Shown: one piece after another, positions 6,191 through 14,124 of the stretch | How positions within the stretch are numbered: position 1 is the first letter of the stretch | Layout of the letters: each line of letters starts with the position of its first letter | Assembly (NCBI RefSeq): GCF_020832325.1 | Contig: NZ_JAFIEU010000001.1 | Location: forward strand, 1 to 37,521 | Direction of reading: 5' to 3' | Length of the DNA stretch: 37,521 nt | Source of the DNA: Lunatimonas sp. | GTDB lineage: Bacteria > Bacteroidota > Bacteroidia > Cytophagales > Cyclobacteriaceae | Position numbers and translations under genes: made by a program | The notes under the pieces: generated by a model | The model's input: the letters and a program-made list of their open reading frames with translations, nothing else | Told to the model about the DNA's origin: nothing | The model's database searches: none

Positions 6191-8068
6191 ATGAAAAACC
6201 GTTATTTTTTGGTCCTATACCTGTTTTGGGTAGGATCGAGCGTCTATGCACAGGACAGTTCTATTGTGCGGGATTACTTGGTGAAAGCGGAACAAGTACA
6301 ATACAATAACAAGGATTCAGCATTGTTTTTTGCGAAGGCAGCGAATGAACTTGCTGCTATTGGCGATGATTCTGTATTGTATGCTACCACATTAAACCGC
6401 TTGGCAGTTGTTTATTATATATCGGGTGATTACGAAAAATCGTTCGATTATTTTTTATCTGCAAAGGAGGTTTTTGAACGTCAGGGTGACAGCGAGGGGC
6501 TGGTATTTTCCATGAATGGCGTAGGTCTAATTTACCTTTCGGAAAAAGCATTTGAGGAGGCAATCGATGTTTGGGAAAGCTGTTTGCGGGAGAACAGGAA
6601 GTTAAATGACAGTATCTCAATTTCAAAAAACCTTATCAATCTTAGTATCGCTTTAGAGGAATTGAAGCGCTATGAGGAAGGTAAGACCTACCTACTGCAG
6701 AGTTTAGAGTTTTTAGCGGATCGGGACGATCACGTCTATGCTGTCATGTCAAAAAACCGCCTAGGTAAGATTTCTTTTTTGATGGGTGATTACACCCTAG
6801 CGGAGTCTTATTATTTAGGGGTATTGGAAAATCAAAGCGAGGTGAATAATTGGGAAAAGGCCTACGCCTATACCGGTTTGGCCGAGGTATACCATCGATT
6901 AGGCCAATTCGAAGCGGCGGAAAAAGCTGGTTTGTTAGGGTACGAGTTTGCGGATCGGGTTGGGGCTTATTGGGATCTTGAACGAGCTACTTCGATTTTG
7001 TCAGATATTTTCGAAGCATCAGGGAAGTTTGCCGAAGCTGTAAAGTTTGTCCGGTTAAACAAAGTATACAGTGATAGTCTATACAATGATGCCAAGGATC
7101 GTCAGTTAGGTCAATTGCACCTACGACTTTCTAAAGCAGATAATCAAAAATTATTGGCGGAAAATGAGTTGGCCAGACAAACCGTAAAACGTAGAAATTA
7201 TGGCTTGGTTTTTTCGACCGCGGGCTTTATGCTTTTGGTAGGCTTGTTGTTATCGTTTCGTAGAAACCTTCGTCTAAAGGAAGGATATAGTCGAGATTTG
7301 GAAGAGAAAAATCGGTCCATTGAATTTCAAAAGCATCAGATTCAAAAACAGAACCAATCGCTTCTGGAAATCAACCAAACGAAAGACAAGCTGCTCTCCA
7401 TTGTAGCTCATGACTTACGGTCACCGTTACACTCCATTTTACAAATTCTGGAAATGTACCGGGAGGGTTTTTTTGAAGATAGTCAGAAGGATGAAGCGTT
7501 GGACTTGTTGTATACCCAAGTAGTGAAAACAGACAACATGCTGAATAATATCTTAAAATGGGTAAATGAGCAGATCGATAATATCCATCCGAAATTTGAG
7601 GTGGTTTACCCTTGGAAGGAAATCGAAGAGTTAATTGGTGCCTACGATTTTCAGGCAAAATCCAAGGGCTTAGTGGTTCGACACAAGCAAGGTGGTCAGT
7701 CCCCAATTTGGGTGGACCGTGGCCATTTTCAGGTGATTATTCAAAACCTACTCCATAATGCCATCAAGTTTACGCCTTATGGCGGGCAAATCCATATATC
7801 ATATGTCCAAGATGGAAACAGCGTAAGCATTCACCTGCGCAACAGTGGTAAGGGCATGGATGAGGGTGTCCAGTCTGTATTTAACTCATCGGAAAACATC
7901 CGGTTAAGCTCTCAAGTAGGTACCGCCAATGAGACCGGTTCAGGGTTAGGTCTTATGCTGGTAAAGCAGTTTGTGGTAAACAACAAAGGATGTATTCAGC
8001 TATTAAGTGATTCAGAGTCGGGGACGGAGTTTGTGGTTACATTTTTGAAAGTGGAGCGAGAAGCCTAG
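6191..8068 (+). CDS. TPR-domain sensor histidine kinase
   Basis: A membrane histidine kinase of 625 residues. A signal peptide (VLYLFWVGSSVYAQ) is followed by TPR-like repeats across about residues 30-300, for example AYAYTGLAEVYHRLGQFEAAE, then one transmembrane helix (about 337-357, YGLVFSTAGFMLLVGLLL), a short coiled coil and the kinase core: the H box SIVAHDLRSPLHS with phospho-accepting H407, the N box LLHNAIKFTPYGG, the G1 box SGKGMD and the G2 box GSGLGLMLVKQ. This periplasmic-TPR layout is frequent in Bacteroidota. No response regulator is next to it, so it is an orphan or acts on a distant partner. GGAAGAAGAGGGG lies before the ATG. It ends 13 bases from the convergent P-type ATPase gene. 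The signal is unknown. Confidence 0.92.
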   Translation: MKNRYFLVLYLFWVGSSVYAQDSSIVRDYLVKAEQVQYNNKDSALFFAKAANELAAIGDDSVLYATTLNRLAVVYYISGDYEKSFDYFLSAKEVFERQGDSEGLVFSMNGVGLIYLSEKAFEEAIDVWESCLRENRKLNDSISISKNLINLSIALEELKRYEEGKTYLLQSLEFLADRDDHVYAVMSKNRLGKISFLMGDYTLAESYYLGVLENQSEVNNWEKAYAYTGLAEVYHRLGQFEAAEKAGLLGYEFADRVGAYWDLERATSILSDIFEASGKFAEAVKFVRLNKVYSDSLYNDAKDRQLGQLHLRLSKADNQKLLAENELARQTVKRRNYGLVFSTAGFMLLVGLLLSFRRNLRLKEGYSRDLEEKNRSIEFQKHQIQKQNQSLLEINQTKDKLLSIVAHDLRSPLHSILQILEMYREGFFEDSQKDEALDLLYTQVVKTDNMLNNILKWVNEQIDNIHPKFEVVYPWKEIEELIGAYDFQAKSKGLVVRHKQGGQSPIWVDRGHFQVIIQNLLHNAIKFTPYGGQIHISYVQDGNSVSIHLRNSGKGMDEGVQSVFNSSENIRLSSQVGTANETGSGLGLMLVKQFVVNNKGCIQLLSDSESGTEFVVTFLKVEREA

Positions 8069-8081
8069 AAGGTTGGTCGGT

Positions 8082-10751
8082 TTATTTATTTGTTTCGCTG
8101 CCCGGTTTGGGTAGGCCAAACCTTTTATAAATCTCCGCAATCCAAAGGACAAAAGATGCCATCACAACCCAAAACAGGAACTCATGCGCCTTAATGGGTT
8201 GGAAGGAAAATAACTCAGCCAAGGGGGGCACTTCGATGATTAGGACTTGAATGATCACTGATACTGCAAGAGCATAATTTACCCATTTGTTGCTGAACAA
8301 TCCTATTCGGAAACTAGATCCTCGCAGATTTCTCATATTGAAGACATTAAACAGTTGGCAAAATGCCAGAACGATAAAGGTAACAGTACGTGCCTTCGCC
8401 ACTCCTTCCGGAAGGTAGTAGATGAATGCTGTTATCGCCAAAAGGCTCATGTACGAGGCATTAATGATCAAAAACGGCAATATTTGCTTGTTCAGGATGT
8501 TTTCTGACGGGTGAATAGGCTTTGCTCGAAGCTCATTGCCCTGTCCCTGTTCCGCTGCCAATGCTTTGTCACAGAAACCGTCTGTAACCAGGTTGATCCA
8601 AAGGATTTGGGTTGCTGTAAGTGGAATGGGATATCCCAGTGCCACGGCTATGATCAGGGTAAATATTTCGGCAAAATTGGTTGTAACCAGGAAGAAACTG
8701 GTCCTTCTCGCGTTATTGAACACGATACGTCCCTGTTCCACTGCGTGTACGATGGTGGCAAAGTTATCGTCGGCCAGCACCATCATGGATGCGTCCCTTG
8801 CAACGTCCGTACCCATGATGCCCATGGAGACACCGATATTCGCCTGTTTTAAAGCAGGGGCGTCGTTAACTCCATCTCCGGTCATGGCTACCAACTCACC
8901 GTGTTGCTGAAGGCCTTCCGCAATTTTCAGTTTCATTAATGGCGTTAACCTGGAAAATACATCCGCTTCCAGAATCGCCCTGGAAAATGTCGCTTCATCC
9001 ATTTGCTGAAGTTCTGCATCGGTGTACACTTTCTCCCTGCCATCCCGTACGATCCCAACTTTTTTCGCTATAGCCAATGCGGTGTCGGCATGGTCTCCGG
9101 TAGCCATGATCACTCGGATTCCAGCCTGATGACAGGATTCCACGGCTTCTTTCACTCCAGGCCTGGGGGGATCAATCATTCCTGCAAAACCAACGAAAAT
9201 CAATCCGCTGTCATCATCTGATTTGTCATCCAATGGTTTATAGGCCAAGGCAAGTACTCTAAGACTTTCTTTTGACCAAGTGCCCAGTTTGTTTTGGATT
9301 ACTTCCTCGGATAGGGTAGCTTCAAAAAGTTGGGGGGTTCCGTCCGGACTTTGAAAGTAAGCACACCGTTCCAAAATGGCTTCCGGAGCCCCAAGGAAAA
9401 ATTTGATCAGGTTTCCTGATTTTTCTACGGTGGTAGATCGGTATTTAAGTTCAGAGCTAAACGCCATATCTTCCTGTATCGGAAGTGCTTTGGTTTTGCC
9501 TGCTTTCTGTGCCAATACGAGAAACGCAGCCTCTGTAGGATCTCCCGTAACCTGGTAGGAACCGTTCTTTTTTTGGTGAATCGAAGATTGATGGCAGTGG
9601 GCTGCAATTTCCAGGAATAGATCGACCGACTCTTTGGGCACCGTTGCATAGTTGATTTTGCCACTGCTTTCCCAGCCTTCTCCAGTCACCTGTATTTCAT
9701 CCTGACCAAAGGCCCAAATTTTCTTGATCGTCATCGTGTTTTGGGTGAGAGTGCCCGTCTTGTCTGTCACGATCGTAGACACTGACCCAAGGCTTTCGGT
9801 TGCGGTAAACTCCCGAATGATCGCATTTTTTTTGGACATCCGGTGGGATCCGATTGCCAATACGATGGAAAGTACCGCAGGCAGTCCTTCCGGTATAGCG
9901 GAAACCAGCGCTGCGATAGAGATAAGTAGCACTTCCGATAGATCTCCATCACGTCCAAAGTAGGCGGCAATGAACAGAATAATGGCACTCCCGATCGCAA
10001 TAAATGCCATTTGCTTGGCCAACTTATCGGTCTTCCGTTGGAAGTTAGTTTTCTGGGGTTTTATCGAGGTGAGCGTAGAGGCAATTTCTCCGATTTGGGT
10101 GTTCAGTCCAGTTCCGGTCACCCAGGCTTTTGCGGATCCGCTTGCCAAAAAAGTGCTTTTCCAAAGCATGTTTGATTTTTCTGCCAAGGGCGTATCTAAA
10201 GGGACTAAGTCCGGTCTTTTTTCCACGGGAACAGCTTCTCCGGTTAAGGAGGCTTCGGTGGCTCTGGCATTTTTCTGAGAGAAGATACGCGCATCTGCGG
10301 GAATCAAGTCTCCCTCCTCCAACGCGATTACATCTCCCGGAACGAGCGTCTTGGAATCAACCGTCAGTAACTGCCCGTCGCGGATTACTTTGCATTTCGG
10401 CACCAGCAGGTTTTTGAGGGAAGCAACCGCATCTTCTGCTTTGTATTCTTGGATGAACCCGATGATGGCATTGATAAGGACAATACCAAAAATAACGTAC
10501 ACGTCGATGATGTGGCCCGTCAAATACGAAATAAAAGCAGCTACGAGCAGGATGTATACCATCAGATTGTTAAACTGCTTCAACAGTATTTTCCAAAGAG
10601 GCCGCTTTCCTCTGTCGGGAATAATATTTAAGCCAAAATGCTGGAGCCTCTTTTCCGCTTCTTGTTGGGTTAGCCCTGCCTCGGAAGTGTTGAGTTGGTC
10701 TTTTAATTCGTTGATCTCGGAGTGATGGGGTGATGTGGGTACGTTCATCAT
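8082..10751 (-). CDS. P-type cation ATPase, type II (Ca2+-transporting type)
   Basis: An 889-residue membrane pump. It has the actuator motif LTGEAVPVEK, the phosphorylation loop VTDKTGTLTQN (D330), the nucleotide-binding stretch, the hinge MTGDGVNDAP and ten predicted helices. Helix 4 holds AIPEGLPA (E288), helix 5 TTNFAEIF (N692, E695) and helix 6 WINLVTDGF (N720, T723, D724). These line up with the Ca2+ ligands of SERCA pumps (E309, N768, E771, N796, T799, D800), so calcium export is the best call; manganese transport cannot be excluded. The start codon overlaps the stop of the upstream protease gene (ATGATGA), which indicates translational coupling. A second ATG follows at once. Function within the pair is unknown. 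Confidence 0.93.
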   Translation of the reverse strand: MMNVPTSPHHSEINELKDQLNTSEAGLTQQEAEKRLQHFGLNIIPDRGKRPLWKILLKQFNNLMVYILLVAAFISYLTGHIIDVYVIFGIVLINAIIGFIQEYKAEDAVASLKNLLVPKCKVIRDGQLLTVDSKTLVPGDVIALEEGDLIPADARIFSQKNARATEASLTGEAVPVEKRPDLVPLDTPLAEKSNMLWKSTFLASGSAKAWVTGTGLNTQIGEIASTLTSIKPQKTNFQRKTDKLAKQMAFIAIGSAIILFIAAYFGRDGDLSEVLLISIAALVSAIPEGLPAVLSIVLAIGSHRMSKKNAIIREFTATESLGSVSTIVTDKTGTLTQNTMTIKKIWAFGQDEIQVTGEGWESSGKINYATVPKESVDLFLEIAAHCHQSSIHQKKNGSYQVTGDPTEAAFLVLAQKAGKTKALPIQEDMAFSSELKYRSTTVEKSGNLIKFFLGAPEAILERCAYFQSPDGTPQLFEATLSEEVIQNKLGTWSKESLRVLALAYKPLDDKSDDDSGLIFVGFAGMIDPPRPGVKEAVESCHQAGIRVIMATGDHADTALAIAKKVGIVRDGREKVYTDAELQQMDEATFSRAILEADVFSRLTPLMKLKIAEGLQQHGELVAMTGDGVNDAPALKQANIGVSMGIMGTDVARDASMMVLADDNFATIVHAVEQGRIVFNNARRTSFFLVTTNFAEIFTLIIAVALGYPIPLTATQILWINLVTDGFCDKALAAEQGQGNELRAKPIHPSENILNKQILPFLIINASYMSLLAITAFIYYLPEGVAKARTVTFIVLAFCQLFNVFNMRNLRGSSFRIGLFSNKWVNYALAVSVIIQVLIIEVPPLAELFSFQPIKAHEFLFWVVMASFVLWIAEIYKRFGLPKPGSETNK

Positions 10752-11827
10752 TTTACTAAGGCATTTTTAACCATAATAAACTCAGAGATGTTTTCCTGGT
10801 CCAACATGCCCATGAAATGGTGTTCTTCGAATACCAAGGCCACTTTGGTGTTTTCTGACGCCATTTTTTTTACGGCTTCTTCTAGCGGAAGGTGCAGTTC
10901 TAGTTTCAACGGGTTTTTGTTGGCCACCTCGGTAATGAGGGTTTGGTCTCCATGCGATTGCAGGCCTTTGATAATGTCCTCCCGGCTCAGAGTGCCTATT
11001 GCCATATCGTCCTTTACGACGACAAAGTGGGTAGATTGGCCATCCAAGAGCTTTTCAATCGCTTTTTTCAACGGTGCATCGTAGGCTACGATGGGAAAAT
11101 TTCCCATGACCACATCAGACACATGGAACCCTTTTAAAAAAGAGGTTTGAGTGGTATGGTTAACTTCGGCTTGAGCGCCCAAGAAAATAAATATCCCGAT
11201 AAAGACCATGATGGGGTTGTAAAAAAGACCGAAGAATACAAACCCAATTGCCAGCATCTGACCAATGCTGCCAGCTATTTGGGTGGCTCGCACGCGGTCC
11301 ATCCGGATAGAAAGGAGGGCCCTTAAGACGCGGCCTCCGTCCATCGGAAACGCAGGCAGCATGTTGAACACCGCCAAAAGGAGATTGGCAGACGCCAAGT
11401 ATAGCAAGATGGTGCCTCCGTCCAGATGCACGTCTTCCAGACGGTCTATTTGAGTGCCGTTGATGTACACTACGATCGAAAGCACAAAAAAGATGACCAC
11501 ATTAACCAACGGACCTGCCAGCGCCACGTAGAGTTCCTGCCGGGGATCTTCTGGGATTTTTTCAAGCCGGGCGAGCCCGCCTATGGGTAATAAAATAATA
11601 TCCTTGGTTTGGATTTGATATTTCTGAGCGGTCAACGCATGGCCAAACTCATGTAACAAAACACAAAAGAAAATTGCCAAAATAAAGACCACAGACCATA
11701 CGCTATCGTCAATTGCCATGCCGGACCGTGCGTTGGCTATGATGATCCAGAGAAGTAGAATCGAAAAGGTCCAATGTATGAACACTTTGATCCCCTTGTA
11801 TTTGCCCAAGTAGAGAGAAAACTTCAT
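10748..11827 (-). CDS. Site-2-protease-family (M50) zinc metalloprotease with CBS pair
   Basis: A 359-residue integral membrane protease. The zinc motif HEFGH is at 59-63 in a transmembrane helix, and the second M50 motif PAFPMDGGRVL has D163 as the third ligand. About six helices are followed by two CBS domains (about 235-355; VVMGNFPIVAYDAPLKKAIE and VANKNPLKLELHLPLEEAVK), which in this subfamily may sense adenine nucleotides or energy state. The family cuts substrates within the membrane, often anti-sigma factors, but no sigma or anti-sigma gene is near. It is the first gene of an overlapping operon with the P-type ATPase, which suggests a shared role, perhaps in ion or membrane stress. 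That role is inferred only from location. Confidence 0.92.
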   Translation of the reverse strand: MKFSLYLGKYKGIKVFIHWTFSILLLWIIIANARSGMAIDDSVWSVVFILAIFFCVLLHEFGHALTAQKYQIQTKDIILLPIGGLARLEKIPEDPRQELYVALAGPLVNVVIFFVLSIVVYINGTQIDRLEDVHLDGGTILLYLASANLLLAVFNMLPAFPMDGGRVLRALLSIRMDRVRATQIAGSIGQMLAIGFVFFGLFYNPIMVFIGIFIFLGAQAEVNHTTQTSFLKGFHVSDVVMGNFPIVAYDAPLKKAIEKLLDGQSTHFVVVKDDMAIGTLSREDIIKGLQSHGDQTLITEVANKNPLKLELHLPLEEAVKKMASENTKVALVFEEHHFMGMLDQENISEFIMVKNALVK

Positions 11828-12354
11828 TCGTTACGGTGCTTTATAGTATTTATCCCCTTAAGTTATACTATTTTGGGCGATTTTCACGGTACTTTTTGGC
11901 ATTCGGTGGTAAAGTCTGCTAATTGTCATTTATTTTGGAGTTGAAAGCATTATCTTTGACATTGGCGATGAGCAAAGAGCGGTCGACGTGTACCTCGGGA
12001 CGTTGTGGTTTTTTCCGGGATACAGATCAATTGGTTTGTGGGTACGTGTCGGTTTTCTCTGACTCTCGTAGGTAGTTCAGTAGCTTTAGGTTCACCTACT
12101 AACGTTACTGAAAGTTCAATCACACGTATCAGGCAGTTAAAAGCTGGTGTACCGAAGCGCTGGATTTGAAAGTGCACTGTACCTTTGTGTCTGTTTCAGG
12201 AGTATGGGTAACACCATTTGAGACGCCGCCGTAGACCGCCTTTGGTTCAATTTAGGATACAAATAAAGAGAGTATATTGACAAATCTTTTGGAGAAATGT
12301 AGATGGAAGATGTCAATGGTTAGTTTTATATAGATAAAAAATCAATTAGCTGCT
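11828..12354. other. Long intergenic region between divergent operons, possible decayed gene
   Basis: About 527 bases separate the protease-ATPase operon (-) from the OsmC operon (+). No frame looks convincingly coding. On + a frame from GTG 12038 to TGA 12169 reads to ITRIRQLKAGVPKRWI; a second frame running 12157-12234 could continue it after a one-base shift as EALDLKVH. This might be the remnant of a small protein, but I cannot name one with confidence. A 35-residue frame from 11968 with three cysteines lacks a ribosome site. The rest should hold the two divergent promoters; I see no clear TAnnTTTG element. Confidence 0.35.
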
Positions 12355-12768
12355 ATGTCAAAGAGAAGTATTACACTGAGGATGCTTTCCGATTACCAAT
12401 ATGAGTCGGTAAATGCGACGGGAAACACCGTGAAAATTGATATGTTGGATCCAACCGAGAAGCAATACCAAGCCCCGATGGAGCTGTTGTTGTCTGCCTT
12501 GGCGGGATGTTCGGCGATCGATGCTGTGTTGATGCTGAAAAAGAGACGCAAAGAAGTGACCGATCTCAAAATAGAAGCAGAGGGAGATAGGGATGAGGGT
12601 ATACCTGCGTACTATAAATCTATCCACCTGAAGTTTATCCTTTCCTCTCCGGACGCTACGTTGGAGGAATTTCAAAAGGTGGTAAAACTGGCAGTAGAGA
12701 AATATTGTTCTGTAGCCTCCTCACTCAAATCGGAGATTACCCATTCCTGTGAAATAATACCTGTCTAA
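12355..12768 (+). CDS. OsmC/Ohr-family peroxidase-like protein
   Basis: A 137-residue protein of the OsmC superfamily, cytoplasmic thiol peroxidases that reduce organic hydroperoxides. The two conserved cysteines are present: C52 in ALAGCSAIDAVLMLKKRR and C118 in VEKYCSVASSLK, and the beta-strand framework before (PMELLLSALAGC) fits. It is nearer to the broad OsmC/YhfA branch than to Ohr proper, so the physiological substrate is open. First gene of a + strand run; its TAA stop overlaps the ATG of the next gene by one base. Confidence 0.92.
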   Translation: MSKRSITLRMLSDYQYESVNATGNTVKIDMLDPTEKQYQAPMELLLSALAGCSAIDAVLMLKKRRKEVTDLKIEAEGDRDEGIPAYYKSIHLKFILSSPDATLEEFQKVVKLAVEKYCSVASSLKSEITHSCEIIPV

Positions 12769-13007
12769 TGAGAGTGGTAAAAGAGCTTATGAAGGAGGGG
12801 ATACGTATCAGCGTGTTTTCATGGAATAACAAATACCTGCTCAAGTTTGAGCTCGGCATGGTAGAGCAAACGTTTAAAGTATCCGAATCAGACCTCTTGG
12901 ACGAACAAAGTTTGGAAGCCTTTTTAGAGGGGATGTTTTGGGAGTCGGTGAAAAAAAGGTTCGAAGAAATGCATCTTACACTTAGAAATCAACTTGAAAT
13001 TAGTTAA
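12768..13007 (+). CDS. Small protein of unknown function, coupled to the OsmC-like gene
   Basis: A 79-residue soluble protein, not recognised. It starts in the stop codon of the OsmC-like gene (TAATG), so the two are almost surely co-translated. The sequence suggests a beta-rich N-terminal half (IRISVFSWNNKYLLKFELG) followed by helices (ESDLLDEQSLEAFLEGMF, VKKRFEEMH). There are no cysteines, signal peptide or membrane segment. Co-translation suggests a link with the peroxidase, but the function is unknown. Confidence 0.8.
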   Translation: MRVVKELMKEGIRISVFSWNNKYLLKFELGMVEQTFKVSESDLLDEQSLEAFLEGMFWESVKKRFEEMHLTLRNQLEIS

Positions 13008-13033
13008 ATTGTCCTCGATTTAATTATTTGTAG

Positions 13034-14041
13034 ATGAAATATTTTTATTTTGTTTCATTTGGTGTTTTACTAATTTCTTCTTCATGTAAGTCAGAAGAAA
13101 GCAGGGTAAGTCATGTTCATTTTGATTTTTTAGATTCTGTAATTCAAGCATTAGAGACTGATTTGATCCCATTGGAGGATGAGATTGCCGAGTTGGCTCG
13201 ATTTACCGAGGGGTTGTATTTATTGCGTGATAGTTTGGTACAAGTAGCCAATAAATCAAAATACTTCATAGATAGAAACGATTGGTTTCGCAATCAAAAT
13301 TGGGAGACATCTGAAAGCACGGTGTTTGTTTCGTATTTGGCTGAAGATCATGATCGCTCGGTGGAGGAAGTGTATCTGACAGAGCCACTCGACAGGGTGT
13401 TTCCGGTGCTGACCGAAAAGTACCCCATGGTGGCTCAGGTATACTATAACACGAAAAGTCAGACCTCCCGTGTGTACCCTCCTTATGACCTAATGAATAC
13501 CATTGAACCGGAGATAGATGTGACGGCATTCAACTTTTTTTATCTGGGTACTGAAGCCAGAAACCCCGACCGCGGGCACGTTTGGATAGATGAGATTTAC
13601 ATTGATCCGGCCGGGAGGGGTTGGATACTTTCGTTGATTCACCCGGTCTATCATGGGGATGAATGTAAAGGCGTACTTGGGTTCGATATCACCTTGACGG
13701 ATTTGATGCCCTATTTCTCGGACAACAACAATGGAAACCTGATGATAATCGATGGACAGGGAACAATCGTGGCGGGTGGTAAGCAGGCTATAGAGGCACT
13801 AAGCATGCCTCCACTGAGAAACCACACGTACATCCAAACGATTTTGGCAGATAATTTCCGAAAGGAGGATTTCAACCTATTCAAAAGCAAAAGCAAAGAG
13901 GTGCGTCAAATGGCCGCAAAGTTTTTAATGGAAAAGGAAGCAGCCTATCGGTTTGACTTGGATGGGGATAAATTAGAGGCTTTTTGCAGCCCCATGAATT
14001 TGTTTGGTTGGTACATGCTAAGCATACAATCGATGGAATGA
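13034..14041 (+). CDS. Cache/PDC-like sensor-domain lipoprotein
   Basis: A 335-residue exported protein with a short hydrophobic leader ending in a probable lipidation cysteine (VLLISSSCKSEE; the S-S-S-C box is weak by the strict rule). An N-terminal helical stretch (about 30-75) is followed by a double Cache/PDC-like fold, judged from YNTKSQTSRVYPPYD, GHVWIDEIYIDPAGRGW, LSLIHPVY and GVLGFDITLTDLM. Such domains normally form the ligand-binding outside part of chemoreceptors and histidine kinases. Here it is a separate periplasmic lipoprotein placed 83 bases before a hybrid kinase, which suggests that it senses a ligand and signals to that kinase. The ligand is unknown. Domain call by motif reading, not a profile search. 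Confidence 0.8.
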   Translation: MKYFYFVSFGVLLISSSCKSEESRVSHVHFDFLDSVIQALETDLIPLEDEIAELARFTEGLYLLRDSLVQVANKSKYFIDRNDWFRNQNWETSESTVFVSYLAEDHDRSVEEVYLTEPLDRVFPVLTEKYPMVAQVYYNTKSQTSRVYPPYDLMNTIEPEIDVTAFNFFYLGTEARNPDRGHVWIDEIYIDPAGRGWILSLIHPVYHGDECKGVLGFDITLTDLMPYFSDNNNGNLMIIDGQGTIVAGGKQAIEALSMPPLRNHTYIQTILADNFRKEDFNLFKSKSKEVRQMAAKFLMEKEAAYRFDLDGDKLEAFCSPMNLFGWYMLSIQSME

Positions 14042-14042
14042 T

Positions 14043-14091
14043 GAAATAGAGTCCGCCGAAGGCGAACAGGCAGGACGCTAGCGACGCACAG
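14043..14091 (+). repeat. Composite intergenic repeat fragment
   Basis: Right after the lipoprotein stop come GAAATAGAGT (also found in the cusA-end array), CCGCCGAAGGCGAA, CAGGCAGG and the palindrome CGCTAGCG. These words are shared with or reverse complementary to parts of the 1530-1709 array (GAAATAGAGT, TTCGGCGAA, GGCAGG), so a related element, partly decayed, probably lies between these two genes. Confidence 0.5.
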
Positions 14092-14124
14092 TTGGATGAC
14101 CATTAAAAAGACAATTATAGACAC

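Noticed and set aside
10130-10725. Plus-strand genes opposite the P-type ATPase
   Set aside because: Open frames lie entirely inside a well-conserved gene on the other strand and have no domain or ribosome site.
11968-12075. Small cysteine-containing peptide gene (35 residues)
   Set aside because: No ribosome-binding site, no recognisable leader, and no support beyond an open frame of a length expected by chance.
11950-12177. 75-residue minus-strand gene
   Set aside because: Composition rich in Arg, Thr and Pro without a domain-like pattern and no ribosome site; probably chance.
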